This document shows, piece by piece, positions 27,224 to 35,578 of a stretch of 64,000 nucleotides of DNA (the stretch's first letter is position 1; each line of letters starts with the position of its first letter). Position numbers and translations under genes: made by a program. Under the pieces are notes generated by a model. The model was given only the letters and a program-made list of their open reading frames with translations, had not been told where the DNA came from and did no database searches. Source of the stretch: Nitrosopumilus adriaticus (GTDB lineage Archaea; Thermoproteota; Nitrososphaeria; Nitrososphaerales; Nitrosopumilaceae); assembly GCF_000956175.1 (NCBI RefSeq), contig NZ_CP011070.1, positions 1,420,147 through 1,484,146 of the forward strand, given 5' to 3'.

Positions 27224-27598
27224 ATGGAGAGAAAATTGACAAATTCCAGTATTCTTTTGGTAGATGACGACATTCAGTTCCTAGAGGCCACAGAATACAT
27301 GCTAAAATATGAAAATTATGACGTAATTACGGCTAAAAATGGCGAGGAGGCCATCAAAAAGTACTCAGAATCAAGCCCAGATATCGTCCTAATGGATTTG
27401 AAGATGCCCGTGATGAACGGCTATGATGCATTTTTTAAAATAAAAAAACAACATCCTGATGCAAAGATAGTATTCACATCAGCGTATGCAATCAATAATG
27501 AAGAATTTGCAAAGGCCAAAAAATCGGGATTGTACGGATTGCTGACAAAACCATTTGATCTTAATGAGCTAAACAGTCTGGTTGAATCAAAAAACTAG
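27224..27598 (+). CDS. stand-alone response regulator receiver
   Basis: 124-residue receiver: LLVDDD at 11-16, phospho-acceptor Asp in DIVLMDLKMPVMNGYD, switch residues in FTSAYA and LTKPFD. It sits 31 bases downstream of the frame-broken kinase on the same strand, so the two form a two-component pair if the kinase is expressed. No DNA-binding domain. Confidence 0.93.
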   Translation: MERKLTNSSILLVDDDIQFLEATEYMLKYENYDVITAKNGEEAIKKYSESSPDIVLMDLKMPVMNGYDAFFKIKKQHPDAKIVFTSAYAINNEEFAKAKKSGLYGLLTKPFDLNELNSLVESKN

Positions 27599-27602
27599 CA
27601 TT

Positions 27603-28460
27603 TCATTTGGCATCAGACTTTTTCAATATTGTGTATCTTTGCTGATAATATTTTGTTGCACTTCTAAAAAAAATCAAGAACCATTTTTTAAGCAAAGCAT
27701 CCTCTTCAAAAATAACATCTAGATTTTTTATTCCGTCAGTTTTTGGTTCAGTTTTTCCAATTGGGTTGTACAGCAAATTAATGTAAAACCAATACGAGAT
27801 TTGTTCTGCGAGCTGCTCTTCTGAAATTGATTCAAAATTTCTCTGAAATTTGATGTGCAGATATGACATTAATTCATAAAATGGAATTCCCTGTTGTACT
27901 TGAATCTGAGGGTTGTCTGCAAGCAATCCATTTGCCAATAATTTAATTCCGTAAATCCTGTTTCCAATTTTTGATTTTAGATAATCCCATTTTCCAAAAA
28001 CTTTTGGCAATACATTAGAATACTTTTCTGCAAGCTTGTCAATTTCGTTATTTGAAAAATCCAATACATCAATGCAATACAAAACTCCATACAATGATAA
28101 TCTGTACTTGTCAGCTACACCTGTCTTGAGACTCTTTCCATCTTTTACTACCAATCCCAAATTTAAAATTCCATCTGAGCGTTTTCCTTTATCTTTTCTT
28201 CCAACAAGCAGTCTTCGGTAAATTTTTTCACGTTCACGCAATTTTGCCATGTCATTTGGAATTGATATTTTTGCAAACTCCCAAGTTGTAAGTGGCTTAT
28301 TTTTTGACATTATTTTTAAAAGTGATTGGACGTTTTGTTGATGTTTAGTTAGATTTGATTTTTTTTCGCCTGGCTTTCCATAGTGAAGATGTGCGTTTGG
28401 GCGCAAGTACATTTTGTAGTTTTGCAAGTTGCCCAGTACGGATTCTGATTCGGAAGGCAT
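27603..28460 (-). CDS. hypothetical winged-helix-containing protein
   Basis: 285 residues. Residues about 35-135 look like a winged helix with a long basic wing (LTTWEFAKISIPNDMAKLRE then GVADKYRLSLYGVLYCIDVL). The rest is alpha-helical and aromatic-rich (SYWFYINLLYNPIGK). A transcription regulator is possible. Convergent with the receiver gene (4 bases between stops). I do not recognise a named family. Confidence 0.75.
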   Translation of the reverse strand: MPSESESVLGNLQNYKMYLRPNAHLHYGKPGEKKSNLTKHQQNVQSLLKIMSKNKPLTTWEFAKISIPNDMAKLREREKIYRRLLVGRKDKGKRSDGILNLGLVVKDGKSLKTGVADKYRLSLYGVLYCIDVLDFSNNEIDKLAEKYSNVLPKVFGKWDYLKSKIGNRIYGIKLLANGLLADNPQIQVQQGIPFYELMSYLHIKFQRNFESISEEQLAEQISYWFYINLLYNPIGKTEPKTDGIKNLDVIFEEDALLKKWFLIFFRSATKYYQQRYTILKKSDAK

Positions 28461-28509
28461 ACCGTAATCCGGTATCTCTTGTTATATATAACTCAGCCTC
28501 AAGTATTGC

Positions 28510-28677
28510 ATGAAGCAGCAAACCGTACACAACTGGCAACACTCGCCTTCAAAAACTCAGGTTGCAAGCATCCCTGTAAAAGCAGTGTCAAAATCCTTGC
28601 ACCAAGCCAAGACACCTACCTTCTCCAGTGAGGATTTGATGGGGCTTTCCTGGGCATTGTTTGAGGAGAGATTCTAA
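28510..28677 (+). CDS. GLSW-motif microprotein, copy 2
   Basis: A 55-residue frame (ATG 28510, TAA 28677) with a basic, Ser/Gln-rich front (KTQVASIPVKAVSKSLHQAK) and a C-terminal SSEDLMGLSWALFEERF. This matches the tails of the genes at 23078 (WEDVAGLSWTLLDEE) and 40168 (WEEVRGLTWIFTEE). The match in a short, otherwise unassigned region is the main evidence that the gene is real. The two small genes following it on the plus strand may share its transcript. Confidence 0.6.
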   Translation: MKQQTVHNWQHSPSKTQVASIPVKAVSKSLHQAKTPTFSSEDLMGLSWALFEERF

Positions 28678-28782
28678 AATGCAAGCACAGTATTTTTTTC
28701 CAAATGTCAGGATTGTGTGTAACAAGATTCCGACCAATTTTGTTGCATTGCACAGCCAAAAATGTATGGAGGAGGTGAGAAA

Positions 28783-28974
28783 ATGAGACCTGCCAGCAAA
28801 ATTTTCCCCAGAGGTGGATTTTCATCTTCGCTGCTGATGCATGCAGAACAAATCGAGAACTCAGATAGCATTGAATCTCAATATGAGAATGAAATAATGC
28901 TCGATGAGTTTAATTTGTTTGTACATCAAAGACCAAGAAGAGGCAATCAAGTGAGGTGTGGAGCATCAGCATGA
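28783..28974 (+). CDS. small hypothetical protein with strong Shine-Dalgarno
   Basis: 63-residue frame with ATG at 28783 preceded by GGAGGTGAGAAA, one of the clearest ribosome-binding sites in the window. The product is polar with an acidic middle (ENSDSIESQYENEIMLDEF) and a basic end (HQRPRRGNQVRC). Its stop overlaps the start of the exported protein at 28971 by 4 bases (ATGA), indicating coupling. No family recognised. Confidence 0.6.
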   Translation: MRPASKIFPRGGFSSSLLMHAEQIENSDSIESQYENEIMLDEFNLFVHQRPRRGNQVRCGASA

Positions 28975-29441
28975 GCATAGTTTCATCACCAAGCATACCA
29001 AGGAAGAGCAAGACAAGAAGTTTGGCAACATCATGTATTTTTGGAATGGTGTTGAGTCTTTCACTGACAATGTTTGCAGATTCGGCAAATGCAGAACCAA
29101 CTCAAACTTCAGTGATAAAACTTGATGATGAGACAAGTCTTGAAAAGACTGTTCTTAGCATGAACATTCCTGAAACAAATACACTTCCTTGGGGAACAAT
29201 CAAAGGCAAAGTGAATGACCCTTCGCAAGGACATCCTGTGATTATTCAAATTTTCAAATCCGATGAGTCCGTTCCTATTCATGTTGCACAGGTTAACTTG
29301 AAAGGCGATCATTCCTTTGAGTACAAGTTCCGATTGCTGTCAATAGATGATGGTAAAATCACTCCTTTTTTTGAAGGCGACTATAATGTCAAAATCTTCA
29401 AGGTGATTAACACACCAACAGGTAATCTAGAATCAATCTAG
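28971..29441 (+). CDS. exported beta-rich hypothetical protein
   Basis: 156 residues from ATG 28971 (a GTG at 28956 is an alternative). An N-terminal basic region, a hydrophobic core (SCIFGMVLSLSLTMF) and an ANA-E site around residue 41 form a signal peptide. The mature part contains GTIKGKVNDPSQGHPVIIQI and FEGDYNVKIFKV, resembling Ig/CARDB-like extracellular beta domains of thaumarchaea. It follows the 63-residue gene with a 4-base overlap and ends at a hairpin plus T-tract. Confidence 0.75.
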   Translation: MSIVSSPSIPRKSKTRSLATSCIFGMVLSLSLTMFADSANAEPTQTSVIKLDDETSLEKTVLSMNIPETNTLPWGTIKGKVNDPSQGHPVIIQIFKSDESVPIHVAQVNLKGDHSFEYKFRLLSIDDGKITPFFEGDYNVKIFKVINTPTGNLESI

Positions 29442-29470
29442 ATTATCTCCATCTTTTTTTATTTTTTTTA
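29424..29470 (+). terminator. stem-loop and T-tract after the exported protein gene
   Basis: AATCTAGA (29424-29431) and TCTAGATT (29437-29444) form an 8-bp stem with a 5-base loop at the end of the coding region. Two T-runs of seven to eight bases follow at 29454-29469. U-rich tracts terminate archaeal RNA polymerase; the stem is suggestive but not required. Confidence 0.55.
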
Positions 29471-29556
29471 ATTTTAATTTCAAATATGCTGTCAAATACG
29501 TATTTTACTCCAATAGTATTATTACTGGTAGAAACGGGATATTGTTGAATTAAGCA

Positions 29557-30330
29557 ATGAGTACCGAAAAAGGCAATTATTCAGGATATGGCAAGTATGA
29601 TGTCTCAGACAAATTAGAATTAAGCCTGCCAAAAACAGAAATCAAGATAGAAAGAAAATCCAATGATACATTATCATATTATCGAAAGAATGCCGAAGGT
29701 GCTGAAGTTAGAAAATCATTTCCCAATTCGAGCAAAAATGTTTCACTAGAACTGTGTCCAGTCTTGCCACTTCATCTTCCTGCTAAAAAAACACACGATC
29801 TCATCTTTTTGCGTTTGGTAGAATCTATCTTTCTAGAAAAAAACTCTACTGCAAGCTTTGTAATTCAATTTCCAATGGAGATTGGAGTCTTTGTAATTAA
29901 CTCAAGTGATGGCTCAAAGGAGCTCTTTGATTGTTTTACATGTGAGCCAATGCACTCAAGATTTGCATTGTATGGCACCCCAGAGAAGGGAAATCTTTGC
30001 ATGTACTCCAAAGTCAAACTACTAGAGGAGACGGACTCTGATCCCTATGTCTTTGCTAAAATGAGAGTTACTTTGAACAACGAACTAGACCATGGAGTAT
30101 TTGTAAAGAAATTAGTATTTCCAATAGCAGAGCATACAATTTACTATGCAGAAAAGTCTTCTGAAGTTCACATTGATGACATTAAAGGAGTGATAAAATC
30201 AGTAACAAATAATGAAGTAATTGAGATTAATAGAGAAGAGCATACCAAAAAAGACAACGATTTGAAACTAGTAACATATTCTAGCAGCAAGGAAAACAAA
30301 TCATTTACGATGGAAAAGGGGTTTGATTAG
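29557..30330 (+). CDS. DUF432 family protein, MscS-associated
   Basis: 257-residue soluble beta-rich protein. I recognise the DUF432 pattern: SLELCPVLPLHLPAKKTHDL, an integral FCTCEPMH-like segment (DCFTCEPMHSRFALYGTPEK) and VKKLVFPIAEHTIYY. DUF432 genes sit next to mechanosensitive-channel genes in archaea, and here the MscS start ATG follows the stop with no gap. Molecular role unknown; channel modulation is inferred from context. Confidence 0.8.
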   Translation: MSTEKGNYSGYGKYDVSDKLELSLPKTEIKIERKSNDTLSYYRKNAEGAEVRKSFPNSSKNVSLELCPVLPLHLPAKKTHDLIFLRLVESIFLEKNSTASFVIQFPMEIGVFVINSSDGSKELFDCFTCEPMHSRFALYGTPEKGNLCMYSKVKLLEETDSDPYVFAKMRVTLNNELDHGVFVKKLVFPIAEHTIYYAEKSSEVHIDDIKGVIKSVTNNEVIEINREEHTKKDNDLKLVTYSSSKENKSFTMEKGFD

Positions 30331-31152
30331 ATGGTTTTAGAAATTTTAGATACTCAGCTGATGGAGGGCGTTACCATTTGGAGTTTGCTAATTACTGGAA
30401 TTGTAGTTTTTGTCGGAGTAATTGTTGCAAGAATAGTTCGTATGATATTCAACAAAAAATTTGCGCCAAACATGCCAGTTCACACTGTAAAAACTATGAA
30501 CAAGTTAATCTACTATGGAATAATTGTCATCTTCTTGATGGCTGCAACTGCAAGCCAAGGAATTGATCTTGGCGGGCTAGTTGTAGGAGCAGGATTCATG
30601 GGAATCGTAATTGGTTTTGCAGCACAGTCAGTAGTATCAAACATGATATCAGGAGTATTCCTGCTAATTGAAAAGCCCGTAAAACAAGGAGACACTGTAG
30701 ATGTAATTGACTCTAATGTAACAGGTAAACTAATTGATATTAACACATTCTCGTCTAAAATTCAACAATTTGATGGAACAGTTGTTAGAATTCCGAATGA
30801 AAAAATGTTTACATCAAATCTTCGTTCTTTTAATTTATCAGAAGTAAGAAGAAGTGAAGTCACAGTTGGCATTGGTTACGGAGAGAATATCGACAAGGCA
30901 ATCAAAGTAATTAAAAATGCAATTGAAAAAAACGTAGTCTACTCACTAATGGAGCCTGAACCACAATTTTCCATATCAGAGCTTGGCGATAACAGCGTAA
31001 ACATTCTGATTCGCGTATGGTATCCCCGAGATGATCTGCTTGAAGTTATGCCCAACTTGCTCAAAGTTATTAAAAATGCATTAGATGAAGAAGGCATCGA
31101 GATTCCATTCCCACAAAGAGTGGTATGGGAAGGAAAAGAATCTCAGAGATAG
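30331..31152 (+). CDS. mscS: MscS-family mechanosensitive channel
   Basis: 273 residues: three TM segments (about 17-36, 60-80, 86-110), the last with the Gly/Ala-rich pore helix GLVVGAGFMGIVIGFAAQSV. The MscS beta domain follows (EKPVKQGDTVDVIDSNVTGK then VVRIPNEKMFTSNLRSFN) and the C-terminal alpha/beta domain is present. It releases solutes under hypo-osmotic stress. Operon partner: DUF432. Confidence 0.93.
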   Translation: MVLEILDTQLMEGVTIWSLLITGIVVFVGVIVARIVRMIFNKKFAPNMPVHTVKTMNKLIYYGIIVIFLMAATASQGIDLGGLVVGAGFMGIVIGFAAQSVVSNMISGVFLLIEKPVKQGDTVDVIDSNVTGKLIDINTFSSKIQQFDGTVVRIPNEKMFTSNLRSFNLSEVRRSEVTVGIGYGENIDKAIKVIKNAIEKNVVYSLMEPEPQFSISELGDNSVNILIRVWYPRDDLLEVMPNLLKVIKNALDEEGIEIPFPQRVVWEGKESQR

Positions 31153-31230
31153 GATTACAAAAATCACTCAATACTATTATTTTGGATTTTAAATGAATAG
31201 ATATTTTACATTCAAGTAAATCATATTTGT

Positions 31231-32472
31231 GTGGAAGTAGAACACAGCTTAGAGGAAAAAAATAGGATTCAAGCATTACATGAATTGGAAATACTAGACA
31301 CTCCACCTGAAGAGAGATTTGATAGGATTACAAAAATTGCACAAATCATGTTTGATGTTCCAATAGCGCTTGTGAGTTTAGTTGACTCTAATAGACAGTG
31401 GTTCAAATCATGTGCAGGTCTTTCTGCCAGAGAAACTCCAAGAAGCATGTCTTTTTGCAGTCATGCAATTTTGAATGAGGATATAATGACAATCGAGGAT
31501 GCAACAACGGATAACCGTTTTTCAGATAATCCTCTGGTAACAGGAGATCCATTTATTCGATTTTACGCAGGAAAGCCAATTAGAGGACAAGACAATAGGA
31601 TGTTAGGAACGTTATGCATTATTGATAAAAAACCTCGAGTTTTTTCCAAAGCTGATAAAAGTGTATTAACTGATTTGGCAAATTGGGTAGAAAATGAATT
31701 CAAAACCTCAATTCTTACAAAGTCATTAAAAAATACAACTGAGAACCTAGTAAAAGTTCAACAAGAGCTTTTAGATCAAAATAAAAATTTAGAATTAAAA
31801 ATCAAAGAAAAAACAAATCAGATTCTAAAACAAGACAGAGTTACAACTGTTGCTTCAATGTCAAGCCGTCTTGCTCATGATCTAAGGAATCCATTACAAG
31901 TAATACAGATTAGTTCAGAATTATTAAGACAGGAACTTGAAAAACACATGGATGAAAACATGAAGAAACGTTGCGGTAATTTACAGAGTTCCATACTAGA
32001 AATTAATCGAATTATAGAAGATGTGCTAGAATTTGTAAAAACATCACAGCTAAATCAAGAGACTAATTCATCAAAAAATCTATTAGAAAATTGTATCTCA
32101 AACATTGTAATTCCTGAAAACATTGCAATTTCGTTACCAGAAAATGATGTTCAGATTTTTGGAGATGCTAGGAAAATTCAAGCTGTATTTTCAAATTTAA
32201 TCATTAATGGCATTCAAGCAATAAATGGTTCTGGAGAAATCCTTATTCGCATATCAGAGTATCCTGAAAAAACTAGTATTACATTTGAAGATTCAGGACC
32301 TGGAATTCCAGATGAAGTGATGCCTAAAATCTTTGAATATCTATACACCACAAAACAAGATGGAACAGGCTTGGGTTTGGGAATTTGCAAAAGTATTATC
32401 GAACAACATGGCGGTAAAATTTCTGTTTCAAATAACCCAACTGCATTTACAATTGAGTTACCAAAACATTAG
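31231..32472 (+). CDS. cytosolic GAF-domain histidine kinase
   Basis: 413 residues with no TM segment. The GAF domain is at about 20-160 (FDVPIALVSLVDSNRQWFKS, MSFCSHAILNED), followed by a coiled coil at 165-205, His216 in SSRLAHDLRNPLQ, and an HATPase domain ending DGTGLGLGICKSIIEQHGG. GTG start at 31231. The GAF domain resembles those in bacterial kinases and cyclases that sense small ligands or redox. No adjacent receiver gene. Confidence 0.92.
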   Translation: MEVEHSLEEKNRIQALHELEILDTPPEERFDRITKIAQIMFDVPIALVSLVDSNRQWFKSCAGLSARETPRSMSFCSHAILNEDIMTIEDATTDNRFSDNPLVTGDPFIRFYAGKPIRGQDNRMLGTLCIIDKKPRVFSKADKSVLTDLANWVENEFKTSILTKSLKNTTENLVKVQQELLDQNKNLELKIKEKTNQILKQDRVTTVASMSSRLAHDLRNPLQVIQISSELLRQELEKHMDENMKKRCGNLQSSILEINRIIEDVLEFVKTSQLNQETNSSKNLLENCISNIVIPENIAISLPENDVQIFGDARKIQAVFSNLIINGIQAINGSGEILIRISEYPEKTSITFEDSGPGIPDEVMPKIFEYLYTTKQDGTGLGLGICKSIIEQHGGKISVSNNPTAFTIELPKH

Positions 32473-32521
32473 GATGTAATTTGGATAATTTGTTTTATAC
32501 AAAAAGCCTTCAGATTAAATC

Positions 32522-33169
32522 GTGAAGAAAACCATCATACCAATTATTGCGATAATTATAGTTGGAATCGTATCAGCATATGCCATATCCCCATACTTTA
32601 CTGAATCAACAGTAGACGAGGCAATACCCTCAGGTGCCATTATTGAATCAGCTATGGAAGAAACTATGATGGAAGAATCAGCTATGGAAGAAACTATGAT
32701 GGAAGAAACTATGATGGAAGAATCAGCTATGGAAGAAACTATGATGGAAGAATCAGCTATGGAAGAAACTATGATGGAAGAATCAGCTATGGAAGAAACT
32801 ATGATGGAAGAAACTATGATGGAAGAAACTATGATGGAAGAAACGATTCCAATTTCATATGCTGGAAAATTTGTCGGAGTTGGTGATGGAATACATGATG
32901 CACAAGGTGATGCATACACCATACCATTACAAGATGGAAGTAATGTACTAAGACTGGAGGACTTCCAATCAACAAATGGCCCGGATCTTTATGTTTACTT
33001 GGCAACAGATGATAATGCTTCGGAGTTTATCAATTTAGGAGAATTAAAGGCAAACAAGGGAAACCAAAATTATCAAATTCCAGAAGATACTGATCTTGAT
33101 AAATACAACAAAGTCTTGATTTGGTGCAAAGCATTCGGTGTTTTGTTTGGCAGTGCAGAATTAGAGTAA
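32522..33169 (+). CDS. membrane-anchored DM13 protein with Met/Glu pentad repeat
   Basis: 215 residues (GTG start): N-terminal TM (5-24), a stalk at 42-106 made of alternating ESAME and ETMME pentads, then a DM13 domain from about 112 (YAGKFVGVGDGIHDAQGDAY, LRLEDFQSTNGPDLYVYLA) with the conserved Cys in VLIWCKAFGVLFG. DM13 is thought to be an extracellular redox or electron-transfer domain. The Met-rich acidic stalk could bind copper, relevant in a copper-dependent ammonia oxidiser (inference). Confidence 0.85.
   Translation: MKKTIIPIIAIIIVGIVSAYAISPYFTESTVDEAIPSGAIIESAMEETMMEESAMEETMMEETMMEESAMEETMMEESAMEETMMEESAMEETMMEETMMEETMMEETIPISYAGKFVGVGDGIHDAQGDAYTIPLQDGSNVLRLEDFQSTNGPDLYVYLATDDNASEFINLGELKANKGNQNYQIPEDTDLDKYNKVLIWCKAFGVLFGSAELE
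32645..32839. repeat. 15-bp tandem repeat in the DM13 gene
   Basis: Thirteen 15-bp units, two types: GAATCAGCTATGGAA (ESAME) and GAAACTATGATGGAA (ETMME), in the order S T S T T S T S T S T T T. Units of each type are identical at the DNA level, indicating recent expansion by slippage or unequal crossover. In-frame, so length can vary without inactivating the gene. Confidence 0.95.
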
Positions 33170-33249
33170 TCTAGCAGGGAACAATGGATTCATGTTTTTT
33201 TAAAACGAACTAACAACTCTTCATAGTTACATAATGCAGATTTTTCGTT

Positions 33250-33918
33250 ATGATTCCAAAAAGAGATGCAAAACAAATTCTCGCTCAACTATCAGATACT
33301 GAGGAATTCTCATCAATAGTAGACAATGTGGCCATAATAAAAAATACAAATTTCAAGACTAGAAAATCCCTTGAATCAGTAGTAAATCAAGAAATGTTAG
33401 ATAATTTTCAAAAAATTGAAGAGGCAATAATTAATTTGCAGCGCCTTTTTGAGGATACTAAAAAACCAATTTTAAAATCACAAAATAGCCACATTGATGA
33501 AATGTCTTATGTTTCATTATTTGAAATACTAAAGCAGTCCATTCCTGTAAGCATCCCTTCAGAGATATTCATAAAACTTCCAAGACACGATTACGCAATA
33601 AAGGGGATTAAAAAGAAGCTAGTCACTCTATTTTCAAGTTTAATTCGAAATTCAATTCAAGCCATGGATAAAAAAGGAACAATTACCATTAGAGCATTTG
33701 AGTCAAACAAACAAGTAAGAATAGAATTAGAAGATACAGGAAATGGAATTCCTGAAGAGATGATTAACCAACTTTTCGTAGCTCATACAACTACCAAAAA
33801 GTTTGGAACAGGACTAGGCACATCACTTGCAAAATCCATAGTGGATATGCATGGTGGCACAATTTTTGCCAAGAACAATCCCACAACATTTACAATTCAA
33901 TTACCTGTCTACGAATAA
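33250..33918 (+). CDS. histidine-kinase-like ATPase without phospho-acceptor His
   Basis: 222 residues. The C-terminal HATPase domain is intact (N box SLIRNSIQAMD, G1 DTGNGIPEE, G2 FGTGLGTSLAKSIVDMHGG). The N-terminal helical part, where the dimerisation/His helix should be, has no H-[DE]-[LI]-[RK]-N-P motif. It could be a split kinase, a phosphatase-type regulator or a protein acting on another kinase's dimer. Preceded by an 80-base gap after the DM13 gene. Confidence 0.85.
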   Translation: MIPKRDAKQILAQLSDTEEFSSIVDNVAIIKNTNFKTRKSLESVVNQEMLDNFQKIEEAIINLQRLFEDTKKPILKSQNSHIDEMSYVSLFEILKQSIPVSIPSEIFIKLPRHDYAIKGIKKKLVTLFSSLIRNSIQAMDKKGTITIRAFESNKQVRIELEDTGNGIPEEMINQLFVAHTTTKKFGTGLGTSLAKSIVDMHGGTIFAKNNPTTFTIQLPVYE

Positions 33919-33961
33919 TCAATCATAAAACAAACTAATACAAGAATCACTGCGATATTGT

Positions 33962-34357
33962 ATGAATAATTTTCTCCAAGCAATATCATTGGATCATGTG
34001 AATATGAGCGTCAAGGATTTAGAAAAGACTGTAGAGTTTTACAAAAAACTTTTTGGATTTGAGATTAGAAAGGATGACAACTCTCCAAACAAGCTGGATG
34101 TACCATCAAAAATCATCGGTAATGATTCTATCAAGCTATGCCTGTATGAAGATCCTCAAATGTCACCTGCAGGAGGAATAGCTCACTTTGGTTTTCATGT
34201 TGCAAACTTTGATGATATAATGAACAAATGCAAAGAACTGGATGTCGAAGTTCTCTATGACGGTCCTGTAGAGTTTGAAAAGTCAATGTCGGTTTACATA
34301 AAAGATCCTAGCGGGTATGACATTGAACTCAGTGAAGTAGCTGGCGGTGGACTCTAG
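33962..34357 (+). CDS. VOC/glyoxalase superfamily protein
   Basis: 131 residues with two beta-alpha-beta-beta-beta units: LDHVNMSVKDLEKTVEFYKK and IAHFGFHVANFDDIMNKCKE, ending KDPSGYDIELSE. His (LDHV), Glu and His (AHFGFH) are at plausible metal sites. The substrate cannot be predicted; the family includes glyoxalase I, dioxygenases and resistance proteins. Confidence 0.88.
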   Translation: MNNFLQAISLDHVNMSVKDLEKTVEFYKKLFGFEIRKDDNSPNKLDVPSKIIGNDSIKLCLYEDPQMSPAGGIAHFGFHVANFDDIMNKCKELDVEVLYDGPVEFEKSMSVYIKDPSGYDIELSEVAGGGL

Positions 34358-34501
34358 ATTATTTGAATTCAATTGGATCAGTAGAGCAAGTTTCCTCTAG
34401 AAAAGTTCCAGTTATGAGTAGAATTCAGAAAATATCTCAAACATTGTTTGTATAATTTGGAAACTCCAATATTCTTATGTTCATACTAAATTCAGAATGT
34501 A

Positions 34502-34732
34502 GTGAGAATACAAACTATTAGCATTGTAAGTTTAGCAGTAATCATATCATTTGTAGCATATGGGACATACTTGATACATAATCCACAGGTAGACCTTGAG
34601 AAAACTGAAAAAATCCATCAGATGGTTTCAGATAAATTTGAAAAATGTCTTATGGAATTTCAATCTGTAGAAATCTGTAATGCGTTATTAGAAGAGTTTA
34701 CTCAATCAGCTAGATTAGAACTTGGATATTGA
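34502..34732 (+). CDS. small single-TM protein with two Cys
   Basis: 76 residues from a GTG at 34502. A TM anchor is at 5-24, followed by a helical extracytoplasmic part with two Cys (KCLMEFQSVEICNALLEEF) that could form a disulfide. No family recognised. Convergent with the cupin gene with 2 bases between stops. Confidence 0.6.
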   Translation: MRIQTISIVSLAVIISFVAYGTYLIHNPQVDLEKTEKIHQMVSDKFEKCLMEFQSVEICNALLEEFTQSARLELGY

Positions 34733-34734
34733 GA

Positions 34735-35163
34735 TTAATCCCAATGTTTGGAGCCATCTGAAAAAATCTGACCGTATTTTTTTCCAATCTCAGATTCTTC
34801 TTCAAAAGGAACTTTCCTTTCTGAGAGTAATTTGCTAACCTCCCAAAAATAAAATTCTAGATTTGGTGGACTAATTACAATTGCATGTCCACCTTTTTCA
34901 CCAGTAACAAATCTATGTAGTGCTCCGGTAGGAACACAAACAGTATCACCTGCTTTTGCCACAATAGATTCTCCATTTAGAAAGAATTCATAATTACCTT
35001 CAACAATATGAAAGGTTTCAGGACCTGCAGGATGTTGGTGTGCTGCAGGACCAATGTTCGGAGCATGTAAAATATCTAAAACCGTGTATCGGTTACTGGA
35101 TTCAGAGGATAGAACTTTGATGGTAAATTGTGAACCATGAAAATCAAAAGGATGGTTTTTCAT
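34735..35163 (-). CDS. cupin domain protein
   Basis: 142 residues, a single cupin barrel: motif 1 AHQHPAGPETFHIVEGNYEF with two His and Glu, motif 2 AGDTVCVPTGALHRFVTGEK with the third His. The metal site therefore looks intact. The family covers many enzymes and sensors; context gives no substrate. Confidence 0.9.
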   Translation of the reverse strand: MKNHPFDFHGSQFTIKVLSSESSNRYTVLDILHAPNIGPAAHQHPAGPETFHIVEGNYEFFLNGESIVAKAGDTVCVPTGALHRFVTGEKGGHAIVISPPNLEFYFWEVSKLLSERKVPFEEESEIGKKYGQIFSDGSKHWD

Positions 35164-35276
35164 AATTTGAAAAACATATTCATAAATAAAAATTCATTTT
35201 ACGTGGATTAATCTACTGTTTCGGAGATAAAATTAGATTCAGATAGGTGTGAGATAAGAAAAAATGTCTTGTAAAT

Positions 35277-35453
35277 TTAATCACAGACTTTGATTTCTGA
35301 TGTTTCTGCTTTGAAACCAGATTTTGCATGTGAGCCATCACAATTTGGTTTGTTTTCTGATGCAGTACATCTACATAATGCACATAATCTCTTTCCATCA
35401 GTTTCTACAATTAATGGACCATTTTCAATAGCTTTGATTGTTACTTTGACCAT
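35277..35453 (-). CDS. CDGSH iron-sulfur domain protein
   Basis: A 58-residue protein from ATG 35453 to TAA 35277. It carries RLCALCRCTASENKPNCDGSH, which is the CXCX(S/T)X3PXCDGXH signature with an extra upstream Cys, binding one [2Fe-2S] cluster with three Cys and one His. Begins VKVTIKAIENGPLIVETDGK. Small single-domain CDGSH proteins like this are common in archaea; they are redox or cluster-transfer proteins. Confidence 0.9.
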   Translation of the reverse strand: MVKVTIKAIENGPLIVETDGKRLCALCRCTASENKPNCDGSHAKSGFKAETSEIKVCD

Positions 35454-35578
35454 GTCACAATGTGTTTTTTATCATATATTACACTGTCTTATCGGAGATC
35501 ATACTCTCATTTTGGGAAAGAAATAGACGCAGAAATGTGTGAAAATGCTTATCTGAATTGAATTCATGAATTTTTGTT

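Noticed and set aside
30331-31152. DUF432-MscS as a new system.
   Set aside because: This pairing is already known in archaea from gene-neighbour data.
32515-32922. Minus-strand frame opposite the DM13 repeat.
   Set aside because: Ser/Ile repeat is the complement of the pentad repeat; no start context or family.
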